Of a DNA stretch of 64,000 bases, positions 12,359 through 24,848 are shown in pieces; within the stretch, counting starts at the first letter, position 1, and every line of letters starts with the position of its first letter. This stretch comes from Caprella mutica (lineage: Eukaryota; Arthropoda; Malacostraca; Amphipoda; Caprellidae): contig CANNZV010001827.1 of assembly GCA_947561585.1 (NCBI GenBank), positions 124,001 to 188,000 of the forward strand. The letters run 5' to 3'. A model generated the notes under the pieces. It searched no databases. It was not told where the DNA came from and was given only the letters and a program-made list of their open reading frames with translations. Both the position numbers and the translations under genes were made by a program.

Positions 12359-14724
12359 AAGTTGGAGAGCAATAATGAAGCAAAATAAACTTTATTAAAA
12401 GATTAAAGTACAAAGATTTTAAGTTGTGTAGCCGTATGGTAGAAACCGGTGCTCCAAAACATAAAAAACCTACTCGTGTCTAGTTGTTTTCTTTCTTTTA
12501 TCTCTTTGCATCGCCTTCACAGTGACCGATCGGAATGATTGCGCGAGACGGAGGTTACACTTCCGGCCTGCGCTGCAGTGTCAGTGCAGTGGTGCGTGCA
12601 GGCCTTAGTAGTACAGTGGGGATGGAGTATCTTTGGTATAGATCAGGTCACAACCTCACGATCTAAAGATAAAACCTAAAAAAATGGAAAAAAGAAGCAA
12701 GAAGAAAAAAAATTTGAAAAAAATTAAGCCTGAAGGAAGAATATAAATAGAAAACCTAAAGAAAAAAGAGCATCCTAAAAAAAATTTGAAAAAAATAAGA
12801 GTAAAGATAAAACCTCCAAACAATCTACATAGAGTCGAGACTGAATGTGTTTCCAATCGTAATAAATAAACATTACCCTTTATTAATTTGCTTATAATCA
12901 CTATTGTTCTGCTCTCAGTTTTATATTTTCACAACAATTTCAAGAATACTCAATCACATTTTTCATACCAGTTGAATCCATTTTATCCTCTTGAGTTTCT
13001 TTCTTCCAAATTATGTGGCCATATCGCTATGTTGGGGAACTTTCATTATGTTTTAAAGTCATTACACTTAACAGCTATTTCTAACTCTTTTTTTTTTTTT
13101 CTTGTGTCTAAATTACAGCACCTAGAATCCTGTAGATTAAGCAGCTGTCTTACTCTGATATTTAAAGCTTTATAAAGATATCTGTTATAAAAAAAAAATT
13201 GTTTCTAATAAACTAATCTGAACAATATTGATGATTTGTTCTTACCGAGAAAAAAAATCACAATCAGATGTTTCACATCTTTTATGTTTATGTAATGTAA
13301 TACTTCGAGACATGCTCCTCAATTATTACACATTATATAATACCGGGGAGTAATAAAAGCGGGCCTGCTTGTATATCATCAAAAAAGTATTCATTTTAAT
13401 TATTTAACTGTTGCCGGCCATCAGGAGCAGGAGAAGAAAGTTGCAATGTAGAATAATTATGACAAAGACAATGAATTAATAACTACCATCAACAAAGAGT
13501 GTTTTCTACTTTTATTTTACAGACTATATTATTTAAATAATATATAATATAGACACATTAAAAATATTATATAAACTAAATCATTTCTTGAACGAATCGT
13601 CCGTGAACGAAACTTTAACTTTAAACTTACTGTATTAAAAATTGAACATTTTACTCCTATATTTTCATTTATTCATATCATTAAGTTTCATCGATTGTAA
13701 CAATTTAACTCACTTTTCCCCAATTCTTTGAAATGTCCATAAATTTGACTCTCCCACATTATTGTTTATCTTTCACTTCTTTTCCATCACGTTGAGTCTC
13801 TAATTACGTCCCCAATATTCTTTTTAGTTTGCATGTCTAGCTTTCACAGTTCATCTATTCATCTCTCATCACTTTGCTACATTTTCATCTTTCCTTCTTT
13901 CTTCTTCAACTTCCTTGTTTTTTTTACACTGTGTCCCACCCCTACACCTCTCTCCGGTTGGTCGCATGCATTCGTTCTTGCCATTGTCAGTTCACAACAT
14001 TGTCTGTTGCAAGGTTGCAAACTTACAGAGCCACTGGAGATGAACCAACGGCACAACATCTGTGGTTCAACGGACTCCTTCCCTTATTTTCTATCTTCGC
14101 ATTCTCTTACAGAATAAAATAACACTAACTATTATTTCAAGAAAGTATTTTTCTTTCTTTGAGCAAAATTTAATCCGTTCTTTCTAAATGATAATCAAAG
14201 ATTTCCTTTGTGTGAATATTATTAAGTAGATTAATTCCTTCTAGGATTTCACTCCTTAATTAATTAATGGAGAGGATCAGTGAACTTTCCCTGCCTGCAT
14301 CTGCGAGTATAGAAGCACCGGAGGAAATCTAGACGGAAAACCTTCGTTATTTCTTATTCCTCATGGGTAAAATTGAAATAAAAATTCAGCCATTTTTAGA
14401 AATTATGATTGACAATCAATATGCATTTCAACAACACTCAATAATGAGCTTATTTATAAGCATTATATTATGATTCTGTGAATATTTAGAACCAAAAGTA
14501 GTACTGATTAAAAGTCTTTTTCATTATTATTTTCAAATTACTTAGAATGTTTGATTCTGTCTCTCACTGACTCTCTACAACATTGTGCTATTTTCCATTA
14601 TAGCTCATGTGGAAGAAAAGACTTTGCAGTAATCTAAAAAGTTACATACCACTCGAAATACATTCTTATAATCATTTGCTGCTCCCCCATGTTATTACGT
14701 CCTTTTTATCGTTAGGGCTGGCAT
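12359..14724. other. Intergenic sequence, no supported gene
   Basis: A purine-rich stretch at about 12660-12820 contains an imperfect two-fold duplication around AAAAAAATTTGAAAAAAAT. A pyrimidine-rich stretch lies at 13740-14120. Open frames there (13833-14117 and overlapping ones) lack any recognisable domain. Confidence 0.55.
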
Positions 14725-14830
14725 TGTTATGACTAGTGATCGTCACAGATCTCACTATCATATTTACGTCTCGTGATCGTTACAGATCTCACTGGCATTG
14801 TCTTGTCTCGTGATAGTCACAGATCTCACG
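14725..14830. repeat. Three-fold repeat around GTGATCGTCACAGATCTCAC
   Basis: Three diverged copies of GTGATCGTCACAGATCTCAC follow each other at spacings of roughly 45-50 bp. GTGAT and ATCAC-like arms make each copy partly palindromic. They lie directly beside the foldback element at 14880-15243. Confidence 0.7.
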
Positions 14831-14879
14831 CTTGGAGACCTAACATGTAACGGGGCAGCGATGACAGCACCTTTCAACC

Positions 14880-15243
14880 TACCAGTGTCTGGTAGAGGAT
14901 AAAGAACAGCTACCAGCAAAGATATTGTACTACAGTAAGATATACCACTTAAACGAATTTCTGTTTTAAAAAGCGCCATCTAGATTTGAAAACGGGAACT
15001 AGAGAAACAACAATATTTGGTGTTGTTTAATAATATATTAACTTGCATTTCATTCATAAAGGAAGATTATTTAAAAAAAAGAGATGATCAACACCAAATG
15101 TTATTGCTTCTCTAGTCCCGCTTTCAAATCTACATAGATGGCGCTTTTTAAAACAGAAATTCCGGAGAGTGGTGTATCTTACTGTAGTTTAATATCTTTG
15201 CTACTAGTGTTTGGTAGAGGATAAAGAACAGCTACCAGTGTCT
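14880..15243. mobile_element. Foldback element with arms of about 115 bp
   Basis: The stretch 14911-15026 reappears inverted at about 15090-15208. Shared landmarks include CAACACCAAAT, TAGATGGCGCTTTTTAAAAC and ACTACAGTAAGATA in opposite orientations, with arms diverged by roughly 10-15%. A direct repeat containing GGTAGAGGATAAAGAACAGC stands at both outer edges (about 14890 and 15215). This is typical of a non-autonomous foldback DNA transposon, and no transposase is present. Confidence 0.8.
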
Positions 15244-16048
15244 CGAAGAAATATCTAAACGCGACTTTTTCCGGTATGTTCAAATACCAAACTACTAAAT
15301 TCAGTCAATTTTCAGCACCGGAACAGTCTTTATGTTTGCGTGTTAAAGTACGTGATCGGATGGTAAATTGGCACACGTTTCACTATCATTTTTAAATGGC
15401 ATTTTTCTATGTCATTTATTGGTTTCCAGGATACTGGTAAAAAATGGTATCTATTGAATTAGAAAAACTAAAATTGACCAATTATTTCTATTTGAAGTTA
15501 TAGTTCGATGATAATGCAGAATGATAATGATCGGAAACTATACCTAAATTTTGCAGCTTGTTGAAGAAAGTCCAATTGCACGGAATCACGTACCTAATCA
15601 ATTAGGTCATATCAATATTTTAGAGAAAGAGGAGGTGAACACTCAGCTATAATGACTATCAAATATGTTACAAATTTAAGGCTAGATATTATAACATTGT
15701 GAAAACCTGCTTACTGTCGTTGTTACATGACTGACATTATAACCGATTGATATGTACGTATAGTTATGAAGTTATAGACATTACTACATATAGCTGTGTT
15801 ATGATCTACTTAGCTAGGTACAGTACTAGTGCTCTGGATGTCTTTAGGTGATGGTACTTTATGTGAAAGATCTAACGGAAGGCTCTTAATTAGCGTCTGA
15901 TTGTGTTTGAGAGAGTTGTGGTTGAGTGAAACTATTGCACGTACTGGTGGTATGGTTATCTCTTAAATTAATAAGCGCTAGTTGAGGTACATTTACTTGC
16001 AGATTGATGTGAAGAACACACTACCAAATTGATTCAAACAAATTATCA
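15244..16048. other. Intergenic sequence
   Basis: No gene, RNA or mobile element is recognised between the foldback element and the 30-bp satellite. Confidence 0.55.
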
Positions 16049-17662
16049 TGTCATTTGCCTGGTGTGTGTAGATACCAAGTCACTTTGCCTGGTGTGTGTA
16101 GATACCAAGTCACTTTGCCTGGTGTGTGTAGATACCAAGTCACTTTGCCTGGTGTGTGTAGATAGCAAGTCACTTTGCCTGGTGTGTGCAGATACCAAGT
16201 CACTTTGCCTGGTGTGTGTGTATATACCAAGTCACTTTGCCTGGTGTGTGTAGATACCAAGTCACTTTGCCTGGTGTGTGTAGATACCAAGTCACTTTGC
16301 CTGGTGTGTGTAGATACCAAGTCACTTTGCCTGGTGTGTGCAGATACCAAGTCACTTTGCCTGGTGTGTGTGTAGATACCAAGTCACTTTGCCTGGTGTG
16401 TGTGTAGATACCAAGTCACTTTGCCTGGTGTGTGTAGATACCAAGTCACTTTGCCTGGTGTGTGTAGATACCAAGTCACTTTGCCTGGTGTGTGTAGATA
16501 CCAAGTCACTTTGCCTGGTGTGTGTAGATAGCAAGTCACTTTGCCTGGTGTGTGCAGATACCAAGTCACTTTGCCTGGTGTGTGTGTAGATACCAAGTCA
16601 CTTTGCCTGGTGTGTGTAGATACCAAGTCACTTTGCCTGGTGTGTGTAGATACCAAGTCACTTTGCCTGGTGTGTGTAGATACCAAGTCACTTTGCCTGG
16701 TGTGTGTAGATAGCAAGTCACTTTGCCTGGTGTGTGCAGATAGCAAGTCACTTTGCCTGGTGTGTGTGTAGATACCAAGTCACTTTGCCTGGTGTGTGTA
16801 GATACCAAGTCACTTTGCCTGGTGTGTGTAGATAGCAAGTCACTTTGCCTGGTGTGTGCAGATACCAAGTCACTTTGCCTGGTGTGTGTGTAGATACCAA
16901 GTCACTTTGCCTGGTGTGTGTAGATACCAAGTCACTTTGCCTGGTGTGTGTAGATACCCAGTCACTTTGCCTGGTGTGTGTAGATACCAAGTCACTTTGC
17001 CTGGTGTGTGTACATAGCAAGTCACTTTGCCTGGTGTGTGCAGATACCAAGTCACTTTGCCTGGTGTGTGTGTAGATACCAAGTCACTTTGCCTGGTGTG
17101 TGTAGATACCAAGTCACTTTGCCTGGTGTGTGTAGATACCAAGTCACTTTGCCTGGTGTGTGTAGATACCAAGTCACTTTGCCTGGTGTGTGTAGATACC
17201 AAGTCACTTTGCCTGGTGTGTGTAGATACCAAGTCACTTTGCCTGGTGTGTGTAGATACCAAGTCACTTTGCCTGGTGTGTGCAGATACCAAGTCACTTT
17301 GCCTGGTGTGTGTAGATACCAAGTCACTTTGCCTGGTGTGTGTAGATACCAAGTCACTTTGCCTGGTGTGTGTAGATACCAAGTCACTTTGCCTGGTGTG
17401 TGTGTAGATACCAAGTCACTTTGCCTGGTGTGTGTAGATACCAAGTCACTTTGCCTGGTGTGTGTAGATACCAAGTCACTTTGCCTGGTGTGTGTAGATA
17501 CCAAGTCACTTTGCCTGGTGTGTGTAGATACCAAGTCACTTTGCCTGGTGTTCGTAGATACCAAGTCACTTTGCCTGGTGTGTGTAGATACCAAGTCACT
17601 TTGCCTGGTGTGCGTAGATACCAAGTCACTTTGCCTGGTGTGCGTAGATACCAAGTCATTTG
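16049..17662. repeat. Satellite array, 30-bp unit, about 53 copies
   Basis: The unit is GATACCAAGTCACTTTGCCT plus GGTGTGTGTA. Marker variants recur in a fixed order: a unit with GATAGC, then one with TGTGTGCAGA, then one with two extra bases (TGTGTGTGTA). This gives a higher-order period of roughly 180 bp in several places. Long open frames exist on both strands only because 30 is a multiple of three, and I do not treat them as genes. Confidence 0.96.
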
Positions 17663-17756
17663 CCCCGGTTTTCCTTATTCTCACTACCTAACTATTGGTG
17701 TCACAAACAGCAAACTTTCTCTAAAATAATGCACCACTGCGTACGTTCTTAGAATA

Positions 17757-17995
17757 AACGGTAATACACTTAGTAACACTAGTTTTTACCTAATGAACGG
17801 TAATACACTAAGTAACACTAGTTTTTACCTAATGAACGGTAATACACTAAGTAACACTAGTTTTTACCTAATAAAGGGTAATACTCACTTATTGTAACAC
17901 TAGTGGTAACTAATGAACGGTAATACACTAAGTAACACTAGTTTTTACCTAATAAAGGGTAATACTCACTTATTGTAACACTAGTGGTAACTAAT
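17757..17995. repeat. Minisatellite, 39-bp unit, about 6 copies
   Basis: Units contain GTAATACACTAAGTAACACT followed by AGTTTTTACCTAAT. Copies of a second type (AAAGGGTAATACTCACTTAT) alternate with the first in the distal half. ACTAGT sites remain frequent in the following 550 bp. Confidence 0.88.
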
Positions 17996-19518
17996 AAACT
18001 CTAATACTTACTATAGTAGTACCACTAGTTGTAAAATACTAGTAGTAACACAAATAATAACAGTATTACACTAGTGTTAACTTTTTCCCTTTCAGGGACC
18101 CAAATGTAGTACTCAGATGTTTCTTCTTAAAATTTATTTATAAGAAGTGGTGAATACATACAAGGGGTGGTCAGATGATGCAATGTGTATAGTTATTTAC
18201 AATGTAATATTTAGATCAATTAGCTTTCAAACAATTTGAGAGCTAATTGTGTTACTCAGACGTTTGACTAATAGAATAGGCTTGAACATCACTTTTTATT
18301 TTATTTATATAGTCTTTTTAGAGTCTGTACCAAAGGAAATACTCTGATTATTCATAGTTCTATTTTTAGTTCAATAGACAGATGGCCATAATCAGCAAAT
18401 TGTCCTAGACAGGGAGAGGAATAAACTAGTGGCAAAATACTGTCTGCGACACTAGTGTGAAACTAGTGACGAAATACAAAGGATAACAAAGTAGACCCAT
18501 TACTAGTCTGGCTCTCAGACACTAGTTTCGAAACATTAGAGTAAGATATGCTGCTAGCGGATGTCCTCATTTCAAAGTATGAAGGATTTACACCTGTTTG
18601 CAATGTTGCGTCAATGTTGTTACGCCATGCAGTACTCACCTGTAATTACCTTACTGCCAAATTTTGCCAAGCTCTTACTTTGCTGCAAATGATGTCACAG
18701 TTAGGAATTGACTGGCCCTATCAGTTGCAATATTTTAGAAGAAAAGGGATTTTTTTTATATTCGAATTTTGTCTTAAAAAATGAATTAAATTACTTAAAG
18801 CAAAAAAGATTATTCAAACGATACTTATCACATTAATTTATATATAATATCGACATACGAATTCTTTTTATTATTAAAAAAAAAATAAACAGGATAAGGT
18901 AATTAATGAATCGTTTTTTTTTCAGAATTAACCACATCCCGTTTACTAAAATTAGTAAGATATTTATCTCCTTTTTTCCATTTCTCCACCAATGTGATGC
19001 AGTGACAGTGAATGAATGCCTAATAGGTATACACGTCTCGAGTGATTGGTATATAATACGTGTACTGTCTACTTTGAAGAGTAACTAACTGAGTCATACA
19101 GCAAAACCTCGTAATAGACAAACTTAGTATTACACGAAGATATTTTTTAAACTTTTCAAATAATGTATTATAATTATTATTTTCTGTTTTTAGAATAAAA
19201 CATTAGTAAAAATTTATCATTTTGTTCATGATTGATTCTATAATAAAAATCAATGAGAAGAATTAAAGAAAAATAGATACAGTGATGAATGTGCTAATTT
19301 CTTTAAATGATAGCTGAATTGATTTTTTTAATTATAATTATAATTGAAACATAGCTAATGTACATCCTGCTTCTGAATGTTTCTTGCCATTGCAAATATT
19401 GTTTTAGTCACCTTATCTTGATAAGCAAATAATGCTATCGAATTATCACAGTCACCCCTTCACTTTTAGAGAAAACAGTTTAGATCTGACCTGGAACCTA
19501 ACCCCGGTATAACTACAA
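17996..19518. other. Intergenic sequence, ACTAGT-rich at left
   Basis: Scattered ACTAGT or ACACTAGT motifs continue from the neighbouring array to about 18540, perhaps a degenerated extension of it. The remainder is AT-rich with no supported gene. Confidence 0.5.
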
Positions 19519-21233
19519 GGATTTGCTGTAGCGGCTATTGTGTCATATCGGCTACTGTGTCATATCGGCTAGTGTGTCATATCGGCTACTGTGTCATATC
19601 GGCTACTGTGTCATATCGGTTAGTGTGTCATATTTGCTACTGTGTCATATCGGCTACAGTGTCATATCGGTTAGTGTGTCATATTGGCTACTGTGTCATA
19701 TTGGCTACTGTGTCATATCGGTTAGTGTGTCATATTGGCTACTCTGTCATATCGGCTACTGTGTCATATCGGTTAGTGTGTCATATTGGCTACTGTGTCA
19801 TATCGATTAGTGTGTCATATTGGCTACTGTGTCATATTGGCTACTGTGTCATATCGGTTAGTGTGTCATATTGGCTACTCTGTCATATCGGCTACTGTGT
19901 CATATCGGTTAGTGTGACATATTGGCTACTGTGTCATATCGGTTAGTGTGTCATATTGGCTACTCTGTCATATCGGCTACTGTGTCATATCGGTTAGTGT
20001 GTCATATCTGCTACTGTGTCATATCGGCTATTGTGTCATATCGGCTACTGTGTCATATCGGCTACTGTGTCATATCGGCTACTGTGTCATATCGGCTACT
20101 GTGTCATATCGGTTAGTGTGTCATATTGGCTACTGTGTCATATTGGCTACTGTGTCATATCGGTTAGTGTGTCATATTGGCTACTGTGTCATATCGGCTA
20201 CAGTGTCATATCGGTTAGTGTGTCATATTGGCTACTGTGTCATATCGGTTAGTGTGTCATATTGGCTACTGTGTCATATCGGCTACAGTGTCATATCGGT
20301 TAGTGTGTCATATTGGCTACTGTGTCATATTGGCTACTGTGTCATATCGGTTAGTGTGTCATATTGGCTACTGTGTCATATTGGCTACTGTGTCATATCG
20401 GCTATTGTGTCATATCGGCTATTGTGTCATATTGGCTACTCTGTCATATCGGCTACTGTGTCATATCGGTTAGTGTGTCATATTGGCTACTGTGTCATAT
20501 TGGCTACTGTGTCATATCGGTTAGTGTGTCATATTGGCTACTCTGTCATATCGGCTACTGTGTCATATCGGTTAGTGTGTCATATCTGCTACTGTGTCAT
20601 ATCGGCTACTGTGTCATATCGGCTACTGTGTCATATCGGCTACTGTGTCATATCGGCTACTGTGTCATATCGGCTACTGTGTCATATCAGCTACTGTGTC
20701 ATATCGGCTACTGTGTCATATCGGCTACTGTGTCATATCAGCTACTGTGTCATATCGGCTACTGTGTCATATCGGTTAGTGTGTCATATCGACTATTGTG
20801 TCATATCAGCTACTGTGTCATATCGGTTAGTGTGTCATATCGACTATTGTGTCATATCAGCTACTGTGTCATATCGGTTAGTGTGTCATATCGGTTAGTG
20901 TGTCATATCGACTATTGTGTCATATCGGCTACTGTGTCATATCAGCTACTGTGTCATATCGGTTAGTGTGTCATATCGACTATTGTGTCATATCAGCTAC
21001 TGTGTCATATCGGTTAGTGTGTCATATCGGTTAGTGTGTCATATCGGTTAGTGTGTCATATCGAATATTGTGTCATATCGGCTACTGTGTCATATCGGTT
21101 AGTGTGTCATATCGGTTAGTGTGTCATATCGGTTAGTGTGTCATATCGAATATTGTGTCATATCGGCTACTGTGTCATATCGGTTAGTGTGTCATATCGA
21201 CTATTGTGTCATTGTGTCGTATCGGCTACTGTG
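19519..21233. repeat. Satellite array, 17-bp unit, about 100 copies
   Basis: The unit is GTGTCATATCGGCTACT, with a common GTGTCATATCGGTTAGT variant. The variants are interspersed in recurring patterns, for example one GGTTAGT unit after every one to three GGCTACT units. This points to amplification of multi-unit blocks. A 17-bp period shifts the reading frame in each unit and is not coding. Confidence 0.96.
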
Positions 21234-21257
21234 AAACTACCCGCAGTTACTATAAAT

Positions 21258-21905
21258 AATAGTTAACGAACAATAGTTAACGAACAATAGTTAACGAACA
21301 ATAGTTAACGAACAATAGTTAACGAACAATAGTTAACGAACAATAGTTAACGAACAATAGTTAACGAACAATAGTTAACGAACAATAGTTAACGAACAAT
21401 AGTTAACGAACAATAGTTAACGAACAATAGTTAACGAACAATAGTTAACGAACAATAGTTAACGAACAATAGTTAACGAACGATAGTTAACGAACAATAG
21501 TTAACGAACGATAGTTAACGAACGATAGTTAACGAACAATAGTTAACGAACAATAGTTAACGAACAATAGTTAACGAACAATAGTTAACGAACAATAGTT
21601 AACGAACAATAGTTAACGAACAATAGTTAACGAACAATAGTTAACGAACAATAGTTAACGAACAATAGTTAACGAACAATAGTTAACGAACAATAGTTAA
21701 CGAACAATAGTTAACGAACAATAGTTAACGAACAATAGTTAACGAACGATAGTTAACGAACAATAGTTAACGAACGATAGTTAACGAACGATAGTTAACG
21801 AACAATAGTTAACGAACAATAGTTAACGAACAATAGTTAACGAACAATAGTTTACGAACAATAGTTTACGAACAATAGTTAACGAACAATAGTTAACAAA
21901 TAATA
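21258..21905. repeat. Satellite array, 14-bp unit, about 46 copies
   Basis: The unit is AACGAACAATAGTT and contains the palindrome GTTAAC when tandem. A block with a GATAG variant signature occurs twice (about 21481-21532 and 21747-21790), so roughly 265 bp of the array has been duplicated internally. Confidence 0.96.
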
Positions 21906-21995
21906 GTTACCTATTGTTCGTTAACTATTATATCTTTAACTATTATTTCATTCAGAATTGTTTCTTTAACTATTGTTCGTTAGCAATAGGTAACG
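21906..21995. repeat. Inverted units closing the 14-bp array
   Basis: Just past the array, CTATTGTTCGTTAACTATT occurs in reverse orientation, followed by a second inverted fragment (AACTATTGTTCGTTAGCAAT) and then a forward one (AATAGGTAACGAATAATA). These can pair with the array or with each other as large hairpins. Confidence 0.82.
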
Positions 21996-22400
21996 AATAA
22001 TAATTAAGAAGATGCACATAGCACAGCATGAGTGATAGAACTATATTATCATCAATACGTTATGTAAGTGACATATTATGTACCATGCAATTAATAACGG
22101 TATAAGGCGCATACATGATGTACTATCAGAGAAAATGATTTCACTACAGTGACACTTTTCTAGCTTTTTATTTGTTTTCATGTACCACATCAAATTCAAT
22201 GAGAAATTGTGAATTATTATTGATAATTATTTCTATTTTTCAGAGCATTAAATTTGTAACTGTAACTACAGTTGCAATGCCTGAAACTGTATAACTGTTA
22301 CAGTGGCTAACACTATCGCCTGTACAATAGTACACATATGAGTTATATAAGAGTGTACGGTGATGTCATACAGATGTTCATTGGTGACATTTATAAGTCA
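21996..22400. other. Spacer with an isolated copy of the 32-bp satellite unit
   Basis: Bases 22115-22135 match the reverse complement of the unit repeated at 1790-3576 over 21 bases (core TGATGTACTATCAGAGAAAA). A further weak match (TACAGTGACACTTTTCT) follows. Otherwise nothing is recognised. Confidence 0.75.
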
Positions 22401-22832
22401 AGGAAGGAGTTACAGTTACAGGCTTTGCACCTGTAGCAGTTATGCAGTTACAGGCATTACACCTGTAGCAGTTATTCAGTTACAGGCATTACACCTGTAG
22501 CAGTTATGCAGTTACAGGCAATACACCTGTAGCAGTTATGCAGTTACATGCATTACACCTGTAGCAGTTATGCAGTTACAGCCATTACACCTGTAGCAGT
22601 TATGCAGTTACAGGCATTACACCTGTAGCAGTTATGCAGTTACAGGCATTACACCTGTAGCAGTTATGCAGTTACATGCATTATACATGTAGCAGTTATG
22701 CAGTTACAGGCATTACACCTGTAGCAGTTATGCAGTTACATGCATTATACATGTAGCAGTTATGCAGTTACAGGCATTACATATGTAGCAGTTATGCAGT
22801 TACAGGCATTACATATGTAGCAGTTATGCAGG
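22401..22832. repeat. Minisatellite, 32-bp unit, about 13 copies, hairpin-forming
   Basis: Most units contain TTACAGGCATTACACCTGTA, in which TACAGG and CCTGTA can pair. Two units (22671-22693 and 22735-22757) carry TACATG with CATGTA instead, a paired change that keeps the stem. Three others carry a change on one side only. Confidence 0.93.
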
Positions 22833-23075
22833 TAACATAGGCTGATTTAGAAAGAAGTTATGTTTCCAAAGTTAATTTGATGTAAACTTAGCTACACAGT
22901 TTATTCTTACAAATTAAATTAATATGTTGAGTTCAATGAAAATTAACTGTTAACAAAATATTTTTTCCAAATTACTATATACAAAATTACAAAGTTATTA
23001 AAGTTATTCTGTTTGTATGTCAAGTTTAATAACTGAATAAAAATTTGATACAATTAATATGATATTATGAATTGT
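22833..23075. other. AT-rich spacer between two arrays
   Basis: Nothing recognisable. Confidence 0.5.
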
Positions 23076-24848
23076 ACTAGCTTATCTTTATATGTATTGG
23101 TTTCTCTTTACATGTATTTGCCTCTCTTTACATGTAGTTGCCTCTCTTTACTTGTATTTGCCTCTCTTTACATGTATTTGCCTCTCTTTACATGTATTTG
23201 CCTCTCTTTACAGGTATTTGCCTCTCTTTACATGTATTAGCCTCTCTTTACAAGTATTTGCCTCTCTTTACATGTATTTGCCTCTCTTTACATGTAGTTG
23301 CCTCTCTTTACTTGTATTTGCCTCTCTTTACATGTATTTGCCTCTCTTTACATGTATTTGCCTCTCTTTACAGGTATTTGCCTCTCTTTACATGTATTAG
23401 CCTCTCTTTACAAGTATTTGCCTCTATTTACTTGTATTTGCCTCTCTTTACATGTATTTGCCTCTCTTTACATGTATTTGCCTCTCTTTACAGGTATTTG
23501 CCTCTCTTTACATGTATTTGCCTCTCTTTACATGTATTTGCCTCTCTTTACATGTATTAGCCTCTCTTTACAAGTATTTGCCTCTATTTACTTGTATTTG
23601 CCTCTCTTTACATGTATTTGCCTCTCTTTACATGTATTTGCCTCTCTTTACAGGTATTTGCCTTTCTTTATATGTACTAGCCTCTCTTTACAAGTATTTG
23701 CCTCTATTTACTTGTATTTGCGTCTCTTTACTTGTATTTGCCTCTATTTACTTGTATTTGCGTCTCTTTACTTGTATTTGCCTCTCTTTACATGTAATTG
23801 CCTCTCTTTACATGTATTAGCCTCTCTTTACAAATATTTGCCTCTATTTACTTGTATTTGCGTCTCTTTACTTGTATTTGCCTCTCTTTACATGTAGTTG
23901 CCTCTCTTTACATGTATTTGCCTCTCTTTACAGGTATTTGCCTTTCTTTATATGTACTAGCCTCTCTTTACAAGTATTTGCCTCTATTTACTTGTATTTG
24001 CGTCTCTTTACTTGTATTTGCCTCTATTTACTTGTATTTGCGTCTCTTTACTTGTATTTGCCTCTCTTTACATGTAATTGCCTCTCTTTACATGTATTAG
24101 CCTCTCTTTACAAATATTTGCCTCTATTTACTTGTATTTGCGTCTCTTTACTTGTATTTGCCTCTCTTTACATGTAGTTGCCTCTCTTTACATGTATTTG
24201 CCTCTCTTTACAACTATTTGCCTCTATTCACTTGTATTTGCGTCTCTTTACTTGTATTTGCCTCTCTTTACATGTATTTGCCTCTCTTTACATGTATTTG
24301 CCTCTCTTTACATGTATTAGCCTCTCTTTACAAGTATTTGCCTCTATTTACTTGTATTTGCGTCTCTTTACTTGTATTTGCCTCTCTTTACATGTATTTG
24401 CCTCTCTTTACATGTATTAGCCTCTCTTTACAAATATTTGCCTCTATTTACTTGTATTTGCCTCTCTTTACATGTAGTTGCCTCTCTTTACATGTATTTG
24501 CCTCTCTTTACAACTATTTGCCTCTATTTACTTGTATTTGCGTCTCTTTACTTGTATTTGCCTCTCTTTACATGTATTTGCCTCTCTTTACATGTATTTG
24601 CCTCTCTTTACATGTATTAGCCTCTCTTTACAAGTATTTGCCTCTATTTACTTGTATTTGCGTCTCTTTACTTGTATTTGCGTCTCTTTACTTGTATTTG
24701 CCTCTCTTTACATGTATTAGCCTCTCTTTACTTGTATTTGCGTCTCTTTACTTTTATTTGCCTCTCTTTACATGTAGTTGCCTCTCTTTACATGTATTTG
24801 CCTCTATTTACTTGTATTTGCCTCTCTTTACATGTATTTGTGTCAGTG
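23076..24848. repeat. Satellite array, 20-bp unit, about 88 copies
   Basis: The unit is TTTGCCTCTCTTTACATGTA with a strict 20-base period and almost no length change over 1.77 kb. Variants (ACTTGTA, ACAAGTA, ACAGGTA, TGCGTCTC) recur as blocks of many units. The block around 23660-23880 is nearly repeated around 23940-24180, and the block around 24170-24480 again at 24470-24780. This implies repeated duplication of roughly 280-300 bp segments. Confidence 0.96.

Noticed and set aside
13833..14122. Two overlapping open frames of 82 and 94 codons
   Set aside because: The pyrimidine-rich composition explains the lack of stops; there is no conserved motif and frames overlap on both strands.
16029..17729. 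Many long open frames on both strands with repeated Ser-Leu-Cys-Leu-Val-Cys-Val or His-Thr-Arg-Gln-type motifs
   Set aside because: They follow from a 30-bp tandem repeat without stop codons in several frames; no start context, splice sites or non-repeat domain supports a protein.
19538..20966. Open frames up to 316 codons through the 17-bp array
   Set aside because: Artefacts of a stop-poor tandem repeat; all three frames are open, which is not how a coding repeat behaves.
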